This document shows positions 16,405-24,838 of a stretch of DNA of 33,996 bases, one piece after another (the first letter of the stretch is position 1; every line of letters begins with the position of its first letter). Both the position numbers and the translations under genes were made by a program. This DNA is from an uncultured Muribaculaceae bacterium (GTDB taxonomy: Bacteria > Bacteroidota > Bacteroidia > Bacteroidales > Muribaculaceae): the NCBI GenBank assembly GCA_947174275.1, contig CAMWIJ010000030.1, positions 1-33,996 of the forward strand. The letters run 5' to 3'. The notes below the pieces were generated by a model. The model saw only the letters and a list, made by a program, of their open reading frames with translations. It did not search any database and was not told where the DNA came from.

Positions 16405-18030
16405 TTACTTCTTGATGATTTTGAATGTTGAGAGATTGGCGTTGATGTCAGTCACGTTGAGTATGTAGATGCCTGCGGGCATGGCTGACAGGTCGAGAGT
16501 GAAGCTGTAGTCGCCTGTGCATTCGGCCACGGTCATGCGTGCTCCGTTGAGGTTGTAGAGAGCCAGAGCGGCCAGCGGAGCCGTGGAGTTGACGGTAAGC
16601 GGGCCAGCGGTGGGATTGGGGCCTGCGGTGACGATGTCGGTGAGGTCGCCGGAGGTGACGGCACCGATAGCATCGAGGCTGCTGTAGAAAGTCTCGGGCA
16701 GGGTGCATGTCTGAGCCGATATGCCGCGCAGCGCGGGGTAGCTTTTACCGTCGTCGGTGCGCCATTCCCACACATTGTCGAAGTCCCAGCCGGTCACGGT
16801 TTTGAAATTGTCGTAGTCGGCGATATGGTCGGCGTCGAGCATGTCGGCGTGGTCGCCGAAGGCGGTCCAGTTGATGTGTCCGGCCGTGATGTCGTCCCAG
16901 CTGATGTTGCTTGTCGAGATGTTTTCGGCGTTGTTGTTGCCACCGAAGCGTGCGGCATAGTCACTGGCCGAGTTGACGCTTGCGTTGAGCGCCACTGAAT
17001 TTTTTACGGTGCCGTAGTTTGCTCCGGTGACGCCGCCGGCATAGTCGAAGCCGAACACGTCGCCTGTGGCGTAGGTGTTGACTATTGAGCCGTTGTTTTT
17101 GCCCACGAGGCCGCCTGTGGCGTAGTCATCGCGGTTGTCGACGGTTGCCGTAGAGTAGCAGTCGGTCACCGTAGCGCCGTCGTTGCAGCCGACAAGACCT
17201 CCGACACACACTGATGTGCCGGTCACAGAGCCTGTAGAGAAGCAGCGCTCAATCGAGCCGCTTTTGGCGTATCCGGCGAGGACGCCCACGTAGGAGCTTC
17301 CGCTGACACGGGCGTTGACGAGGCCGAGGTCGCTGATTTCAGCGCCGTCGATTGCGGCAAACAGACCTGCTGCCGTGCCGATACCGTCGGCTGTGGCGGT
17401 GAAGTTGCTGATGGTGTGGCCGTTGCCGTCGAAATGACCTTTGAACGGATTGGCAACAGTGCCTGTCATGCCGGCCACTGATGAAGCGTCGATGTCGGCG
17501 TCAAGACGAAACCATACCGATGCGTTCCAGTCGTCGGCAGTCTGCGACAGTGTTGAAAGATCTTCAGCGGTGGCAATGATATAGGGGCTTGAGGCAGTAC
17601 CCTCTCCGCCGGAGTAAGAACTTGACGCTCCCTGCTCGATAGTGACGAAGCAGTCGGCAGTCTGTGAGCCTGATGATGTCTTTGCGATAAATCCGAGTTT
17701 GCGGAGTCCGGCAAGCTCGTCGTCGCTCAGACCGTAGAATTCCTTGATGTTTGAGATTGTGAGCGTGTACTCGCCGTTGCTTCCCGACATCCTGAACTTG
17801 TCGGTGTTGACATCGTTCCATCCCCACGGCGATTTTGAACTGCCGTTGATGTCGGCACACCATGTGTAGCAGTAGACTTCGGAGCCGAAATTGTCGGTCC
17901 GGATTGTGACCTCCAGCGGTTTGTTGGAGACTGCCGGCGACGGACTGGTGGTGACGGTGGCATTGCTTCCCGCACTCCATGCGGAAAATGATGTCAGCAG
18001 TCCGAGCAGACATAAATGAAATTTTTTCAT
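16405..18030 (-). CDS. GLUG-repeat surface protein with T9SS sorting domain
   Basis: The order is: signal peptide (1-19, ending SAWSA); a beta domain (about 20-135) with YCYTWCADINGSSKSPWGW, resembling the N-terminal domain found on some Bacteroidetes glycan-active proteins; then GLUG-type repeats (about 145-385), each with a pattern such as GGLVGCNDGATVTDCYST and GGLVGKNNGSIVNTYATG; and a C-terminal sorting domain (about 455-541) with GPNPTAGPLTV, AALALYNLNGARM and MPAGIYILNV. The tail predicts export by the type IX system and attachment to the outer surface. The substrate is unknown. Co-transcription 8 nt upstream of an amylase suggests a role in binding or holding glucan (inference). The leader before its ATG may be nearly 200 nt long. 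Confidence 0.85.
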   Translation of the reverse strand: MKKFHLCLLGLLTSFSAWSAGSNATVTTSPSPAVSNKPLEVTIRTDNFGSEVYCYTWCADINGSSKSPWGWNDVNTDKFRMSGSNGEYTLTISNIKEFYGLSDDELAGLRKLGFIAKTSSGSQTADCFVTIEQGASSSYSGGEGTASSPYIIATAEDLSTLSQTADDWNASVWFRLDADIDASSVAGMTGTVANPFKGHFDGNGHTISNFTATADGIGTAAGLFAAIDGAEISDLGLVNARVSGSSYVGVLAGYAKSGSIERCFSTGSVTGTSVCVGGLVGCNDGATVTDCYSTATVDNRDDYATGGLVGKNNGSIVNTYATGDVFGFDYAGGVTGANYGTVKNSVALNASVNSASDYAARFGGNNNAENISTSNISWDDITAGHINWTAFGDHADMLDADHIADYDNFKTVTGWDFDNVWEWRTDDGKSYPALRGISAQTCTLPETFYSSLDAIGAVTSGDLTDIVTAGPNPTAGPLTVNSTAPLAALALYNLNGARMTVAECTGDYSFTLDLSAMPAGIYILNVTDINANLSTFKIIKK

Positions 18031-18438
18031 TCGAAATTAAATTTGATGAAAATTAATAAAAATGTAAGTATATGTATTGTAAATAGCTTCTCGCTTATAT
18101 CCTAAAGCTCACACAAAGTGAATGAGTCATCAAGTTTAATTGATACCTTGTTGATATTCAGCCGTATATTTCTTTGTCGGAATAGCGCTGAACTGCTGTT
18201 GAATTTATAATTGTACGTATTGTCCGCTGCAAAACTAATATATTTTTTTAAATATACCAATATTTTATATTTCATTTTGTTTGAAAAACGTGTGTGATTG
18301 TTTCAATTTGAAGTTGAAGAAGTCCGGCTTTTTAACTGTCGGCTAAAAAAATAATTAAAAATTCGGCAGCTATGAATATTTTTTCATTATCTTTGTGTTA
18401 TATCCGGCGTAGATGTTCTGTCAGAATGAAATAAAGGG
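18031..18438. promoter_or_regulatory. AT-rich divergent intergenic region
   Basis: These 408 bases separate the GLUG-repeat gene (minus) from the EnvC-like gene (plus), and I see no plausible ORF in them. For the minus strand, TAGTTTTG (18237-18230) with TTGG 19 nt upstream (18260-18257) is a good promoter candidate and would leave a leader of about 195 nt. For the plus strand, TATCTTTG (18388-18395) is a perfect -7 element about 43 nt before the envC ATG, though no clear TTTG precedes it. Confidence 0.55.
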
Positions 18439-19839
18439 ATGAGAAAATTTTTTATCGCAATAGGCTTTGTTGTGCTGTGTCTGGTCTGTGTGACGGAGAC
18501 CGGAGCAAAGCAGCGCACTTCAAAGAGTGTCAGGCAACAGCAGCGCCTGACCGAGCAGAAGATAAAGCAGACCGACAGCCGGATCAAGGAGAACGCCCGT
18601 CAACTCAAATCAAAGCTCAACGACCTTAACAGGCTACAGGCCGAGTCGCAGAGCATCAATGCCGCCATCGCCGGAATTCAGTCGTCGATCGACTCGCTCG
18701 CCGCAGTCGAGCAGGCCGCGCGCGACTCTGTAGAGACTCTCGATCGCAAGCTCGCCGACCTGCAGAAGGCCTACGCCGCCATATTGCGCGACAGCCGTCA
18801 TTCGCGCATGGCTATGAGCAATCTCGCATTTATATTCTCGTCGAAATCATTCGCGCAGGCATTCCGCCGTGCAAACGCGCTGAAGCAGTTCTCGCGGTGG
18901 CGCGAGCGTAAGGTAGGGCAGATCAATTCGGTAAAGGCCTCGCTCGACGAGCGCCGCCGCTATATCGACACTCTGATGACGCAAAACCGTCAGCTCGTGG
19001 CAAGCATGTCGGCACGCCATGCCGAGCTTGGCAAACGGGCTGCCGAAACCGATAAAATTGTGACCTCGCTCAAAGGCAAGGAGAGCGACCTGCGAAAAAT
19101 GCTGCGCGAACAGCAGCGCCAGGCCACGGCTCTCGACCGCGAGCTCGACAAAATCATCAAGGAAGAGCAGCGCAAGGCGTTGATTGAAGAGCAGAAACGC
19201 AAGCAGCGCGAGGAGGAGCAGCGGCGTGCGGAAGAACAACGCAAAGCCGAGGAGCGCCGCAAAGCAGAAGAGCAGAAAAAAGCTGACGCAGCCGGAAAAC
19301 CATCAGCCGATGCCACGAAAACGACCCCGGCCAAACCGACGCAGCCTACGCCGAAACCGGCTCCGCAGCCGAAAGCCGAAGAGCGCAAGGCATCGCCGTC
19401 GCCGGTCAACTCGTCAGATTTCGCCGCCAACAAAGGGCGTCTGCGCTATCCGGTCAACCCCCACAATATCGTGCGCCGTTTCGGCCGCCAGCAACACCCT
19501 GTCCACAAGCAGGTGATGACCGACAACGCCGGCATCGACATGGAGACTTCGAGCGGAGCCACCGTGATGAGCGTCTTTGACGGCGAAGTGTCGGCGATAT
19601 TCTGCCCTGACGGCTACAACAATGTGGTGCTCGTGCGCCACGGTCAATATCTTACCGTCTATGCCAACCTGGGCACGCTCGCAGTGCGCACCGGCGACAA
19701 GGTGAAAGCCGGCCAGAGCCTCGGCACAGTCTATGTCGACCAGAGTGACAACGGCCGCTCGATACTCCACTTTGAAATACGCAATGCCGTCAATGCCAAA
19801 TCCGTAACCAAGGAAAATCCTGAGGTATGGCTGCGGTGA
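18439..19839 (+). CDS. EnvC-like murein hydrolase activator (degenerate M23/LytM)
   Basis: It is predicted to act in the periplasm and switch on cell-wall amidases at division. A signal peptide (about 1-24) is followed by a long coiled coil (about 25-120 and 160-290, rich in Q, K, E and R), a Pro/Ala/Lys linker (about 290-330) and a LytM domain (about 345-466). The LytM zinc ligands are degenerate. The usual HxxxD is NAGID (N363, D367) and the final HxH is LxF-type (L443-H444-F), so it should be an activator and not an active endopeptidase, as in EnvC. The length of 466 residues is normal. Its stop overlaps the start of the flippase gene, so the two are co-transcribed. Confidence 0.9.
   Translation: MRKFFIAIGFVVLCLVCVTETGAKQRTSKSVRQQQRLTEQKIKQTDSRIKENARQLKSKLNDLNRLQAESQSINAAIAGIQSSIDSLAAVEQAARDSVETLDRKLADLQKAYAAILRDSRHSRMAMSNLAFIFSSKSFAQAFRRANALKQFSRWRERKVGQINSVKASLDERRRYIDTLMTQNRQLVASMSARHAELGKRAAETDKIVTSLKGKESDLRKMLREQQRQATALDRELDKIIKEEQRKALIEEQKRKQREEEQRRAEEQRKAEERRKAEEQKKADAAGKPSADATKTTPAKPTQPTPKPAPQPKAEERKASPSPVNSSDFAANKGRLRYPVNPHNIVRRFGRQQHPVHKQVMTDNAGIDMETSSGATVMSVFDGEVSAIFCPDGYNNVVLVRHGQYLTVYANLGTLAVRTGDKVKAGQSLGTVYVDQSDNGRSILHFEIRNAVNAKSVTKENPEVWLR
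19821..19825 (+). promoter_or_regulatory. Ribosome-binding site that bears on the flippase start
   Basis: TGAGG lies only 1 nt before the ATG at 19827 but 10 nt before the in-frame GTG at 19836. The GTG also overlaps the envC stop as GTGA. This favours the GTG as the true start, three codons inside the longer frame. Confidence 0.45.
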
Positions 19840-21296
19840 AAAGCGCCCGCGGCAATGTGTCGGGCAAGGTGGTGAAGACGATGTGGCTCTTCTCGTGGGT
19901 GCAGCTTGCGGGAATAGCGTGCAGCATCGTACGCACAAAGCTGGTGGCTCTGTGGATCGGCACGCTCGGCATCGGACTGTTCGGCCTTTTCAACACCGCT
20001 CTCGACACTATCACCACCCTCACGCAGCTCGGCATCAGGCAAAGTCCGGTGCGCGACATCGCGGCTGCCGACCGCAACGCGCTGTGGCGCATAGTGGCGG
20101 CGGTCAGGCGCTGGTCGTGGCTGCTCGGCATAGCCGGAGCTTTCCTTACGCTTGTTTTCTCGCCGCTGCTGAGCCGGCTCACGTTTGGCAACGGTGACTA
20201 TACCCTCGGGTTTATAATTCTCTCGGCGGCGGTGATGCTGTCGGCTGTCACCAACGGAGAGCTCGCCATAATGCAGGGGATGGACCGCCTTAACCGTCTG
20301 GCACGGGCCACGGTGTGGGGCACACTCGGCGGGCTTGCCGTGTCGGTGCCGCTCTATTATTGGTTTGGCGAACGGAGCATCGTGTGGTCGATAGTGGCAT
20401 ATTTCGCATGCCAGGCTGCGGCGGTGATGGCTCTGCGTGTCAGGAAAGAGGCCGCTCAGCCGTGCGTCAGGCTCACCGGCAGGGAGATGCTTGCCGAGGG
20501 GAAAGGCTTTGTGACGCTCGGCATTTACATGACGCTGTCGGTGTTTATAGCGATGGCCGTCAACTATGTTTTCATGGCCTATCTCAATCATGAGGGGGGC
20601 ATTGACGAAGTGGGCCGTTATCAGGCGGGCTACACGATAGTCAACAAGTATCTGGGGCTGCTTTTCACAGCCATCGGCCTTGAGTTTTTTCCACGGATAA
20701 GCAAAGTGCAGGCGTCGGTGTCGAGGGTGTCGGCATTCATGAGCCATGAAGTGATGGTGGCAGTGCTGGTGGTGCTCCCCGGAGCGACGCTTATGATGAC
20801 ATTTGACGATGTGATTATCAAGCTTCTGTATAGCAGCGAGTTCATGCCGGCTGTGGGATATGTCAATCTTGCGCTTGCCGGAACGGCTCTGCGTGCCGTG
20901 TCGTGGTGCATGGCCTACACGCTTCTTGCCAGAGGCGACGGCCGGGTGTATCTCCTTACCGAGAGCGCCAGCGGGGCTGCGTTTCTGCTTTTCAGCTTCA
21001 TCGGCTACCGTGCGGGCGGTCTCGACGGTCTCGGCATCGCCTACAGCGCGTGGTACGGTCTTTATGTCATAATAATCGGCATAGTCTATTTCCGGCGCTA
21101 CCGCATGCGCATCAGCCGCAAGGTGGCGCTGCTGTCGGCAGTTGCGGTGATTGTTACGGCAGGCTGCGCGTGGGCACGGGTCGAGGGGCTGCGCTTTGTC
21201 CCGGCGGCAGTGGCGGCGGTGTCGTCGGTGATGGCATTCAGAGTGTTGCGCACGATGATTGCAGGCCGACGCCGCCGCAAGGACAATATTGAATAA
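19827..21296 (+). CDS. Wzx-like polysaccharide/lipid-linked oligosaccharide flippase
   Basis: It is predicted to move lipid-linked glycan units across the inner membrane (MOP superfamily, Wzx/O-antigen translocase type). About 12 to 14 hydrophobic helices are spread evenly over 489 residues. The N-terminal KTMWLFSWVQLAGIACSIVRTKLVALWIGTLGIG pattern (residues 17-50) is characteristic, followed by GLFGLFNTALDTIT and TQLGIRQSPVRDIA. Its substrate (O-antigen, exopolysaccharide or other) is not indicated, since no glycosyltransferase genes are near. The frame overlaps envC by 13 nt from the ATG, or by 4 nt (GTGA) if the GTG at 19836 is used. folB follows 17 nt later. A cytoplasmic basic tail (GRRRRKDN) ends the protein. 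Confidence 0.87.
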   Translation: MAAVKSARGNVSGKVVKTMWLFSWVQLAGIACSIVRTKLVALWIGTLGIGLFGLFNTALDTITTLTQLGIRQSPVRDIAAADRNALWRIVAAVRRWSWLLGIAGAFLTLVFSPLLSRLTFGNGDYTLGFIILSAAVMLSAVTNGELAIMQGMDRLNRLARATVWGTLGGLAVSVPLYYWFGERSIVWSIVAYFACQAAAVMALRVRKEAAQPCVRLTGREMLAEGKGFVTLGIYMTLSVFIAMAVNYVFMAYLNHEGGIDEVGRYQAGYTIVNKYLGLLFTAIGLEFFPRISKVQASVSRVSAFMSHEVMVAVLVVLPGATLMMTFDDVIIKLLYSSEFMPAVGYVNLALAGTALRAVSWCMAYTLLARGDGRVYLLTESASGAAFLLFSFIGYRAGGLDGLGIAYSAWYGLYVIIIGIVYFRRYRMRISRKVALLSAVAVIVTAGCAWARVEGLRFVPAAVAAVSSVMAFRVLRTMIAGRRRRKDNIE

Positions 21297-21313
21297 GATA
21301 TAGAATTACACTT

Positions 21314-21676
21314 ATGGCAATGACAACAAAGATACAGGTCAACGGACTGCGCATGCAGGGTTATCACGGGGTGTTCGCGCAGGAGACGCGTGTGGGCAAT
21401 CTGTTCAGTTATGATGTAGAGGTGACGGTGCCGTGGCTTGATGCCGCCGGCAGCGATGACATCAGCCTTACGGTGAGCTATGCCGACATCGTGGCTGTGG
21501 TGCGCGAGGTCAATGCCGAGCCGTCGCGGCTGCTCGAGCATCTGGCTCTGCGTCTGCGTCAGGCGTTGCTCGGCCGCTTCGGCGAGATTGAGGGGGGACG
21601 TGTCAGAGTTGCAAAACTCACACCTCCGGTGGCGGGCTCCGAGATGGACTCTGCGGCGGTGGTGATAGAGTGGTGA
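21314..21676 (+). CDS. folB: Dihydroneopterin aldolase
   Basis: It cleaves 7,8-dihydroneopterin to 6-hydroxymethyl-dihydropterin and glycolaldehyde in folate synthesis. The family pattern is complete in 120 residues: GYHGVFAQE near the start with the conserved Glu24, Tyr56 in VSYADIV, and catalytic Lys101 in AKLTPPV. It is the last of three co-directional genes (envC-like, flippase, folB) with tight spacing. No other fol gene is nearby, so its place in this operon is likely a shared-transcript arrangement rather than a pathway cluster. Confidence 0.94.
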   Translation: MAMTTKIQVNGLRMQGYHGVFAQETRVGNLFSYDVEVTVPWLDAAGSDDISLTVSYADIVAVVREVNAEPSRLLEHLALRLRQALLGRFGEIEGGRVRVAKLTPPVAGSEMDSAAVVIEW

Positions 21677-21705
21677 CAGGGCGCGATGCGTCAATTCGGC
21701 ACTTT

Positions 21706-21747
21706 TTTGACACAAATGCGCTTTTTTTCGGCAAGAAAGGTGTCAAA
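21706..21747. promoter_or_regulatory. Inverted repeat upstream of the xylose operon
   Basis: TTTGACAC (21706-21713) and GTGTCAAA (21740-21747) are perfect 8-bp inverted arms across 26 nt. They lie between folB and the candidate xylB promoter. The spacing is about three helical turns, so a dimeric regulator bound across them or an RNA stem are both possible. I do not recognise the motif. Confidence 0.45.
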
Positions 21748-21775
21748 CCTACCATAAATAGGTGTATTAATAGTA

Positions 21776-21804
21776 TTTGTGACAGGTAAATATCAGTAAA
21801 TTTG
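21776..21804 (+). promoter_or_regulatory. Candidate promoter of the xylose operon
   Basis: TTTG (21776-21779) and a perfect -7 element TAAATTTG (21797-21804) are spaced by 17 nt, slightly less than the usual 19-21 nt. The transcript would carry a leader of about 110 nt before xylB. Confidence 0.55.
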
Positions 21805-21835
21805 CTTATAGACTCAACGGGGCTCCGACAATTGT

Positions 21836-21862
21836 CCGCTTCGTTTGTTATTAAAGAAGCGG
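21836..21862 (+). promoter_or_regulatory. Hairpin in the xylB leader
   Basis: CCGCTTC and GAAGCGG form a 7-bp stem around a 13-nt AT-rich loop inside the predicted leader. A further GC-rich stretch follows to about 21880. I do not recognise a known riboswitch class. Confidence 0.35.
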
Positions 21863-21921
21863 CTTCGGCAGACGCCGCGAAAATATCGATTTTTACCTAA
21901 TATCAAATCCTTAATATCACC

Positions 21922-23412
21922 ATGTATCTTCTCGGTTACGACGTAGGGTCGTCGTCAGTCAAAGCATCGTTAATTGAAGTGAACACAGGGCGCACGGTCG
22001 CCGGCGATTTCTATCCCCGCGCCGAAGCACCCATAAAGGCATTGCGTCAGGGCTGGGCCGAGCAGAGCCCCGCCGACTGGTGGCGCTATCTGAAGGAGGT
22101 GACAGCCTCGGTGCTGGCGCAGTCGAAAGTAAATCCCGCCGACATAAAGGCCATAGGCATATCATATCAGATGCACGGCCTGGTTGCGATAGGCCGCGAC
22201 GGCGAGCCGTTGCGCGACGCCATAATCTGGTGTGACTCACGCGGTGTGCCATACGGCGAGAGCGCTTTCGAAGCAATCGGAGCGGAGAAGTGTCTGAGCC
22301 GACTGCTCAACTCGCCGGGTAATTTCACCGCTGCCAAGCTGCAATGGGTGAAAGACAACGAGCCTGAAATTTTTGAAAAGATATATAAAGTGATGCTTCC
22401 GGGCGACTATATCGCCTATCGTCTGACCGGCGAGATATGCACCAACCCCGAGGGGCTCTCGGAATACATGCTGTGGGATTTCAAGGATAACGCTCCCGCA
22501 CAGTTTCTGCTCGACCATTACGGCTACAGCAGCGACATCCTGCCAGAGGTAAAGGCCACGTTCGGTCCGCAGGGCGCTGTCACCGCGGCAGTGGCGGCGG
22601 AACTCGGCCTCGCGGAGGGCACTCCGGTGACATACCGCGCCGGCGACCAGCCCAACAACGCCCTGTCGCTCGGTGTGCTTGAGCCGGGGCAGGTGGCATC
22701 AACAGCCGGTACGTCGGGAGTGGTCTACGGCATCAACGGCACTGTCGACTACGACCCGCTGTCGCGTGTCAATAATTTCGCCCATGTCAACCATAGCGCA
22801 GGCAACACCCGTATCGGTGTGATGACATGCATCAACGGCACCGGCATACTCAATTCATGGATAAAGCGCAACGTGGCGCCGCAGGGGTGCGGCTATGCGG
22901 AGATGAACGCTTTGGCCGCCGAAGTGCCTGTTGGAAGCGACGGGGTGACGATACTGCCGTTCGGCAACGGCGCAGAGCGTGTGCTTCAGAATAAAGACAC
23001 CGGCTGCTCTATCCACGGCATCAGTTTCAATATACACGACCGCCGTCACATCATGCGCGCCGCGCAAGAGGGCATAGTGTTCTCGTTCATGTATGGCATG
23101 GAGATAATGAAAGGTCTCGGCATGAAAATCGACTGTATATCAGCCGGTCGGGCCAATATGTTCCTGTCTCCTTTGTTCCGCGACACGCTGGCCTCGGTTT
23201 CGGGCGCCACAATCCGTCTTTACGAGACCGACGGCTCGGTCGGGGCAGCCCGCGGCGCGGGTATCGGCGCGGGAATATACCGCGATGCGGCTGAGGCGTT
23301 CGCCTCGCTCGAGCTTATCGGGGAGATAGCCCCGGCGGCCGATCGCACTCCCTATCTCGAGGCATACGCGCGCTGGAAATCAATCCTCGAAAACACAATC
23401 AACCGACAATAA
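21922..23412 (+). CDS. xylB: Xylulokinase
   Basis: It phosphorylates D-xylulose to xylulose 5-phosphate for the pentose phosphate pathway. It is an FGGY-family carbohydrate kinase of 496 residues. The N-terminal phosphate motif YDVGSSSVKASLIE (residues 5-18), ISYQMHGLVA near 75, the catalytic-Asp region RAGDQPNNALS near 240, and the adenosine motif STAGTSGVVYG are visible. The next genes, xylose isomerase and xylose symporter, fix the substrate as xylulose rather than glycerol or gluconate. It heads the operon and is preceded by a long leader. In Bacteroides a Nudix-type XylR gene is often beside xylB. None is present in this window. Confidence 0.94.
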   Translation: MYLLGYDVGSSSVKASLIEVNTGRTVAGDFYPRAEAPIKALRQGWAEQSPADWWRYLKEVTASVLAQSKVNPADIKAIGISYQMHGLVAIGRDGEPLRDAIIWCDSRGVPYGESAFEAIGAEKCLSRLLNSPGNFTAAKLQWVKDNEPEIFEKIYKVMLPGDYIAYRLTGEICTNPEGLSEYMLWDFKDNAPAQFLLDHYGYSSDILPEVKATFGPQGAVTAAVAAELGLAEGTPVTYRAGDQPNNALSLGVLEPGQVASTAGTSGVVYGINGTVDYDPLSRVNNFAHVNHSAGNTRIGVMTCINGTGILNSWIKRNVAPQGCGYAEMNALAAEVPVGSDGVTILPFGNGAERVLQNKDTGCSIHGISFNIHDRRHIMRAAQEGIVFSFMYGMEIMKGLGMKIDCISAGRANMFLSPLFRDTLASVSGATIRLYETDGSVGAARGAGIGAGIYRDAAEAFASLELIGEIAPAADRTPYLEAYARWKSILENTINRQ

Positions 23413-23445
23413 ATAACTAACATAAAAAGAAATAACTAACATAAA
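23411..23445 (+). repeat. Short direct repeat between xylB and xylA
   Basis: The 16-mer AAATAACTAACATAAA occurs twice with a 19-nt period (23411-23426 and 23430-23445), starting at the xylB stop and ending 10 nt before the xylA ATG. It looks like a small slippage duplication that lengthens an AT-rich ribosome landing region. Confidence 0.7.
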
Positions 23446-23455
23446 CATTTATATT

Positions 23456-24775
23456 ATGGAAACAAAAGAATATTTTCCCGGTATTGGAAAAATCAAGTTT
23501 GAAGGAACAGAGTCATATAACCCGATGGCTTTCCGCTATTACGATGCAGAGCGCGTGGTGCTCGGCAAGCCGATGAAAGAATGGCTTAAATTCGCTATGG
23601 CATGGTGGCACACGCTGTGTGCCGAGGGTGGCGACCAGTTTGGCGGCGGCACAAAGAAATTTCCCTGGAACGAAGGCTCGACCGACGCCGTGGAGCTTGC
23701 GAAGCAGAAAGTCGACGCAGGTTTCGAGTTCATGACAAAGATGGGAATTGAATATTTCTGTTTCCATGATGTCGACCTTGTGAGCGAGGGCGACTCTATC
23801 GAGGAATATGAGGCCAACCTCAAGGCCGTGGTGGCATATATAAAGGAGAAGATGGCCGAGACGGGCATCAAGAACCTCTGGGGCACGGCCAACGTGTTCA
23901 GCCACGCCCGCTATATGAACGGCGCCGCCACCAATCCCGACTTCGACGTCGTGGCCCGCGCATGCGTGCAGATCAAAAACGCCATCGACGCCACTATCGA
24001 GCTGGGCGGCACCAACTATGTGTTCTGGGGCGGCCGTGAGGGCTACATGAGCCTTCTCAACACCGACCAGAAGCGCGAGAAAGAGCATCTCGCCACAATG
24101 CTCACAATGGCGCGCGACTATGCCCGTGCCAAAGGGTTCAAAGGCACCTTCCTGATCGAGCCCAAGCCGATGGAGCCGTCGAAACATCAATATGACGTCG
24201 ACACCGAAACGGTGATCGGTTTCCTCAAAGCCCACGGTCTCGACAAGGATTTCAAGGTTAATATCGAGGTGAACCACGCAACTCTGGCCGGCCACACTTT
24301 CGAGCATGAGCTCGCTGTGGCTGTCGACAACGGCATGCTCGGTTCGATCGACGCCAACCGCGGCGACTATCAGAACGGCTGGGACACTGACCAGTTCCCC
24401 ATCGACAACTATGAGCTGACCCAGGCCATGATGCAGATTATCCGTAACGGCGGACTCGGCAACGGCGGCACAAACTTCGACGCCAAGACACGTCGTAATT
24501 CTACCGACCTCGAGGATATCTTCATCGCGCATATCGCCGGTATGGACGCTATGGCGCGCGCGCTCCTCTCGGCTGCCGACGTGCTTGAGAAATCGCCCTA
24601 TAAGAAGATGCTTGCCGACCGCTATGCGTCGTTCGACGCCGGTGAAGGCAAGGCGTTTGAAGAGGGCAAGCTGTCGCTTGAAGATGTCGTGGCCTACGCA
24701 AGAAAGAACGGCGAGCCCGCTCAGACATCAGGCAAGCAGGAGCTTTACGAGGCTATCGTCAACATGTATGTGTAA
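23456..24775 (+). CDS. xylA: Xylose isomerase
   Basis: It interconverts D-xylose and D-xylulose, using two divalent metals. At 439 residues it belongs to the longer class II enzymes (E. coli/Bacteroides type). The key residues are all visible: H104 and D107 in FHDVD, E235 and K237 in LIEPKP, E271 and H274 in [12 protein letters not shown]299, D310 and D312, and D342 in NFDAKTRR. The signature VFWGGREGY is at 189-197. It lies 43 nt after xylB and 63 nt before the symporter. Bacteroidetes enzymes of this type are known for working in other hosts, but nothing here indicates unusual properties. Confidence 0.97.
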   Translation: METKEYFPGIGKIKFEGTESYNPMAFRYYDAERVVLGKPMKEWLKFAMAWWHTLCAEGGDQFGGGTKKFPWNEGSTDAVELAKQKVDAGFEFMTKMGIEYFCFHDVDLVSEGDSIEEYEANLKAVVAYIKEKMAETGIKNLWGTANVFSHARYMNGAATNPDFDVVARACVQIKNAIDATIELGGTNYVFWGGREGYMSLLNTDQKREKEHLATMLTMARDYARAKGFKGTFLIEPKPMEPSKHQYDVDTETVIGFLKAHGLDKDFKVNIEVNHATLAGHTFEHELAVAVDNGMLGSIDANRGDYQNGWDTDQFPIDNYELTQAMMQIIRNGGLGNGGTNFDAKTRRNSTDLEDIFIAHIAGMDAMARALLSAADVLEKSPYKKMLADRYASFDAGEGKAFEEGKLSLEDVVAYARKNGEPAQTSGKQELYEAIVNMYV

Positions 24776-24787
24776 CCGATTAACAAA

Positions 24788-24827
24788 GAGGGTGTTGGAG
24801 AGCGCCGTGCGTCCCTACAACGCCCTC
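24788..24827 (+). repeat. Hairpin holding a partial REP-like unit between xylA and xylE
   Basis: GAGGGTGTTG (24788-24797) pairs with CAACGCCCTC (24818-24827) with one G:T pair. The loop and right arm contain GCCGTGCGTCCCTACAA (24804-24820), which equals the outer half of the REP-like units at 97-122 and 7375-7400. A degraded or partly inserted copy inside an operon may also act on differential expression of xylE (inference). Confidence 0.6.
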
Positions 24828-24838
24828 ATATCAATACC

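Noticed and set aside
18031-18438. Small ORF or known riboswitch in the 408-nt gap
   Set aside because: I found no coding-like frame and no recognisable riboswitch core, only promoter-like elements and AT-rich DNA.
19731-20747. Long antisense ORF (338 codons) opposite the flippase
   Set aside because: Its translation is His/Arg/Pro-rich with no fold-like pattern, and it crosses the envC-flippase boundary. It is a by-product of GC-rich codon use.
21098-21715. Antisense ORF across the end of the flippase gene and folB
   Set aside because: Both sense genes are well supported and the antisense product has no recognisable feature.
23513-24532. Long antisense ORF (339 codons) opposite xylA
   Set aside because: It is a shadow of the GC-rich xylA reading frame: no start context, no recognisable domain, and xylA has every catalytic residue.
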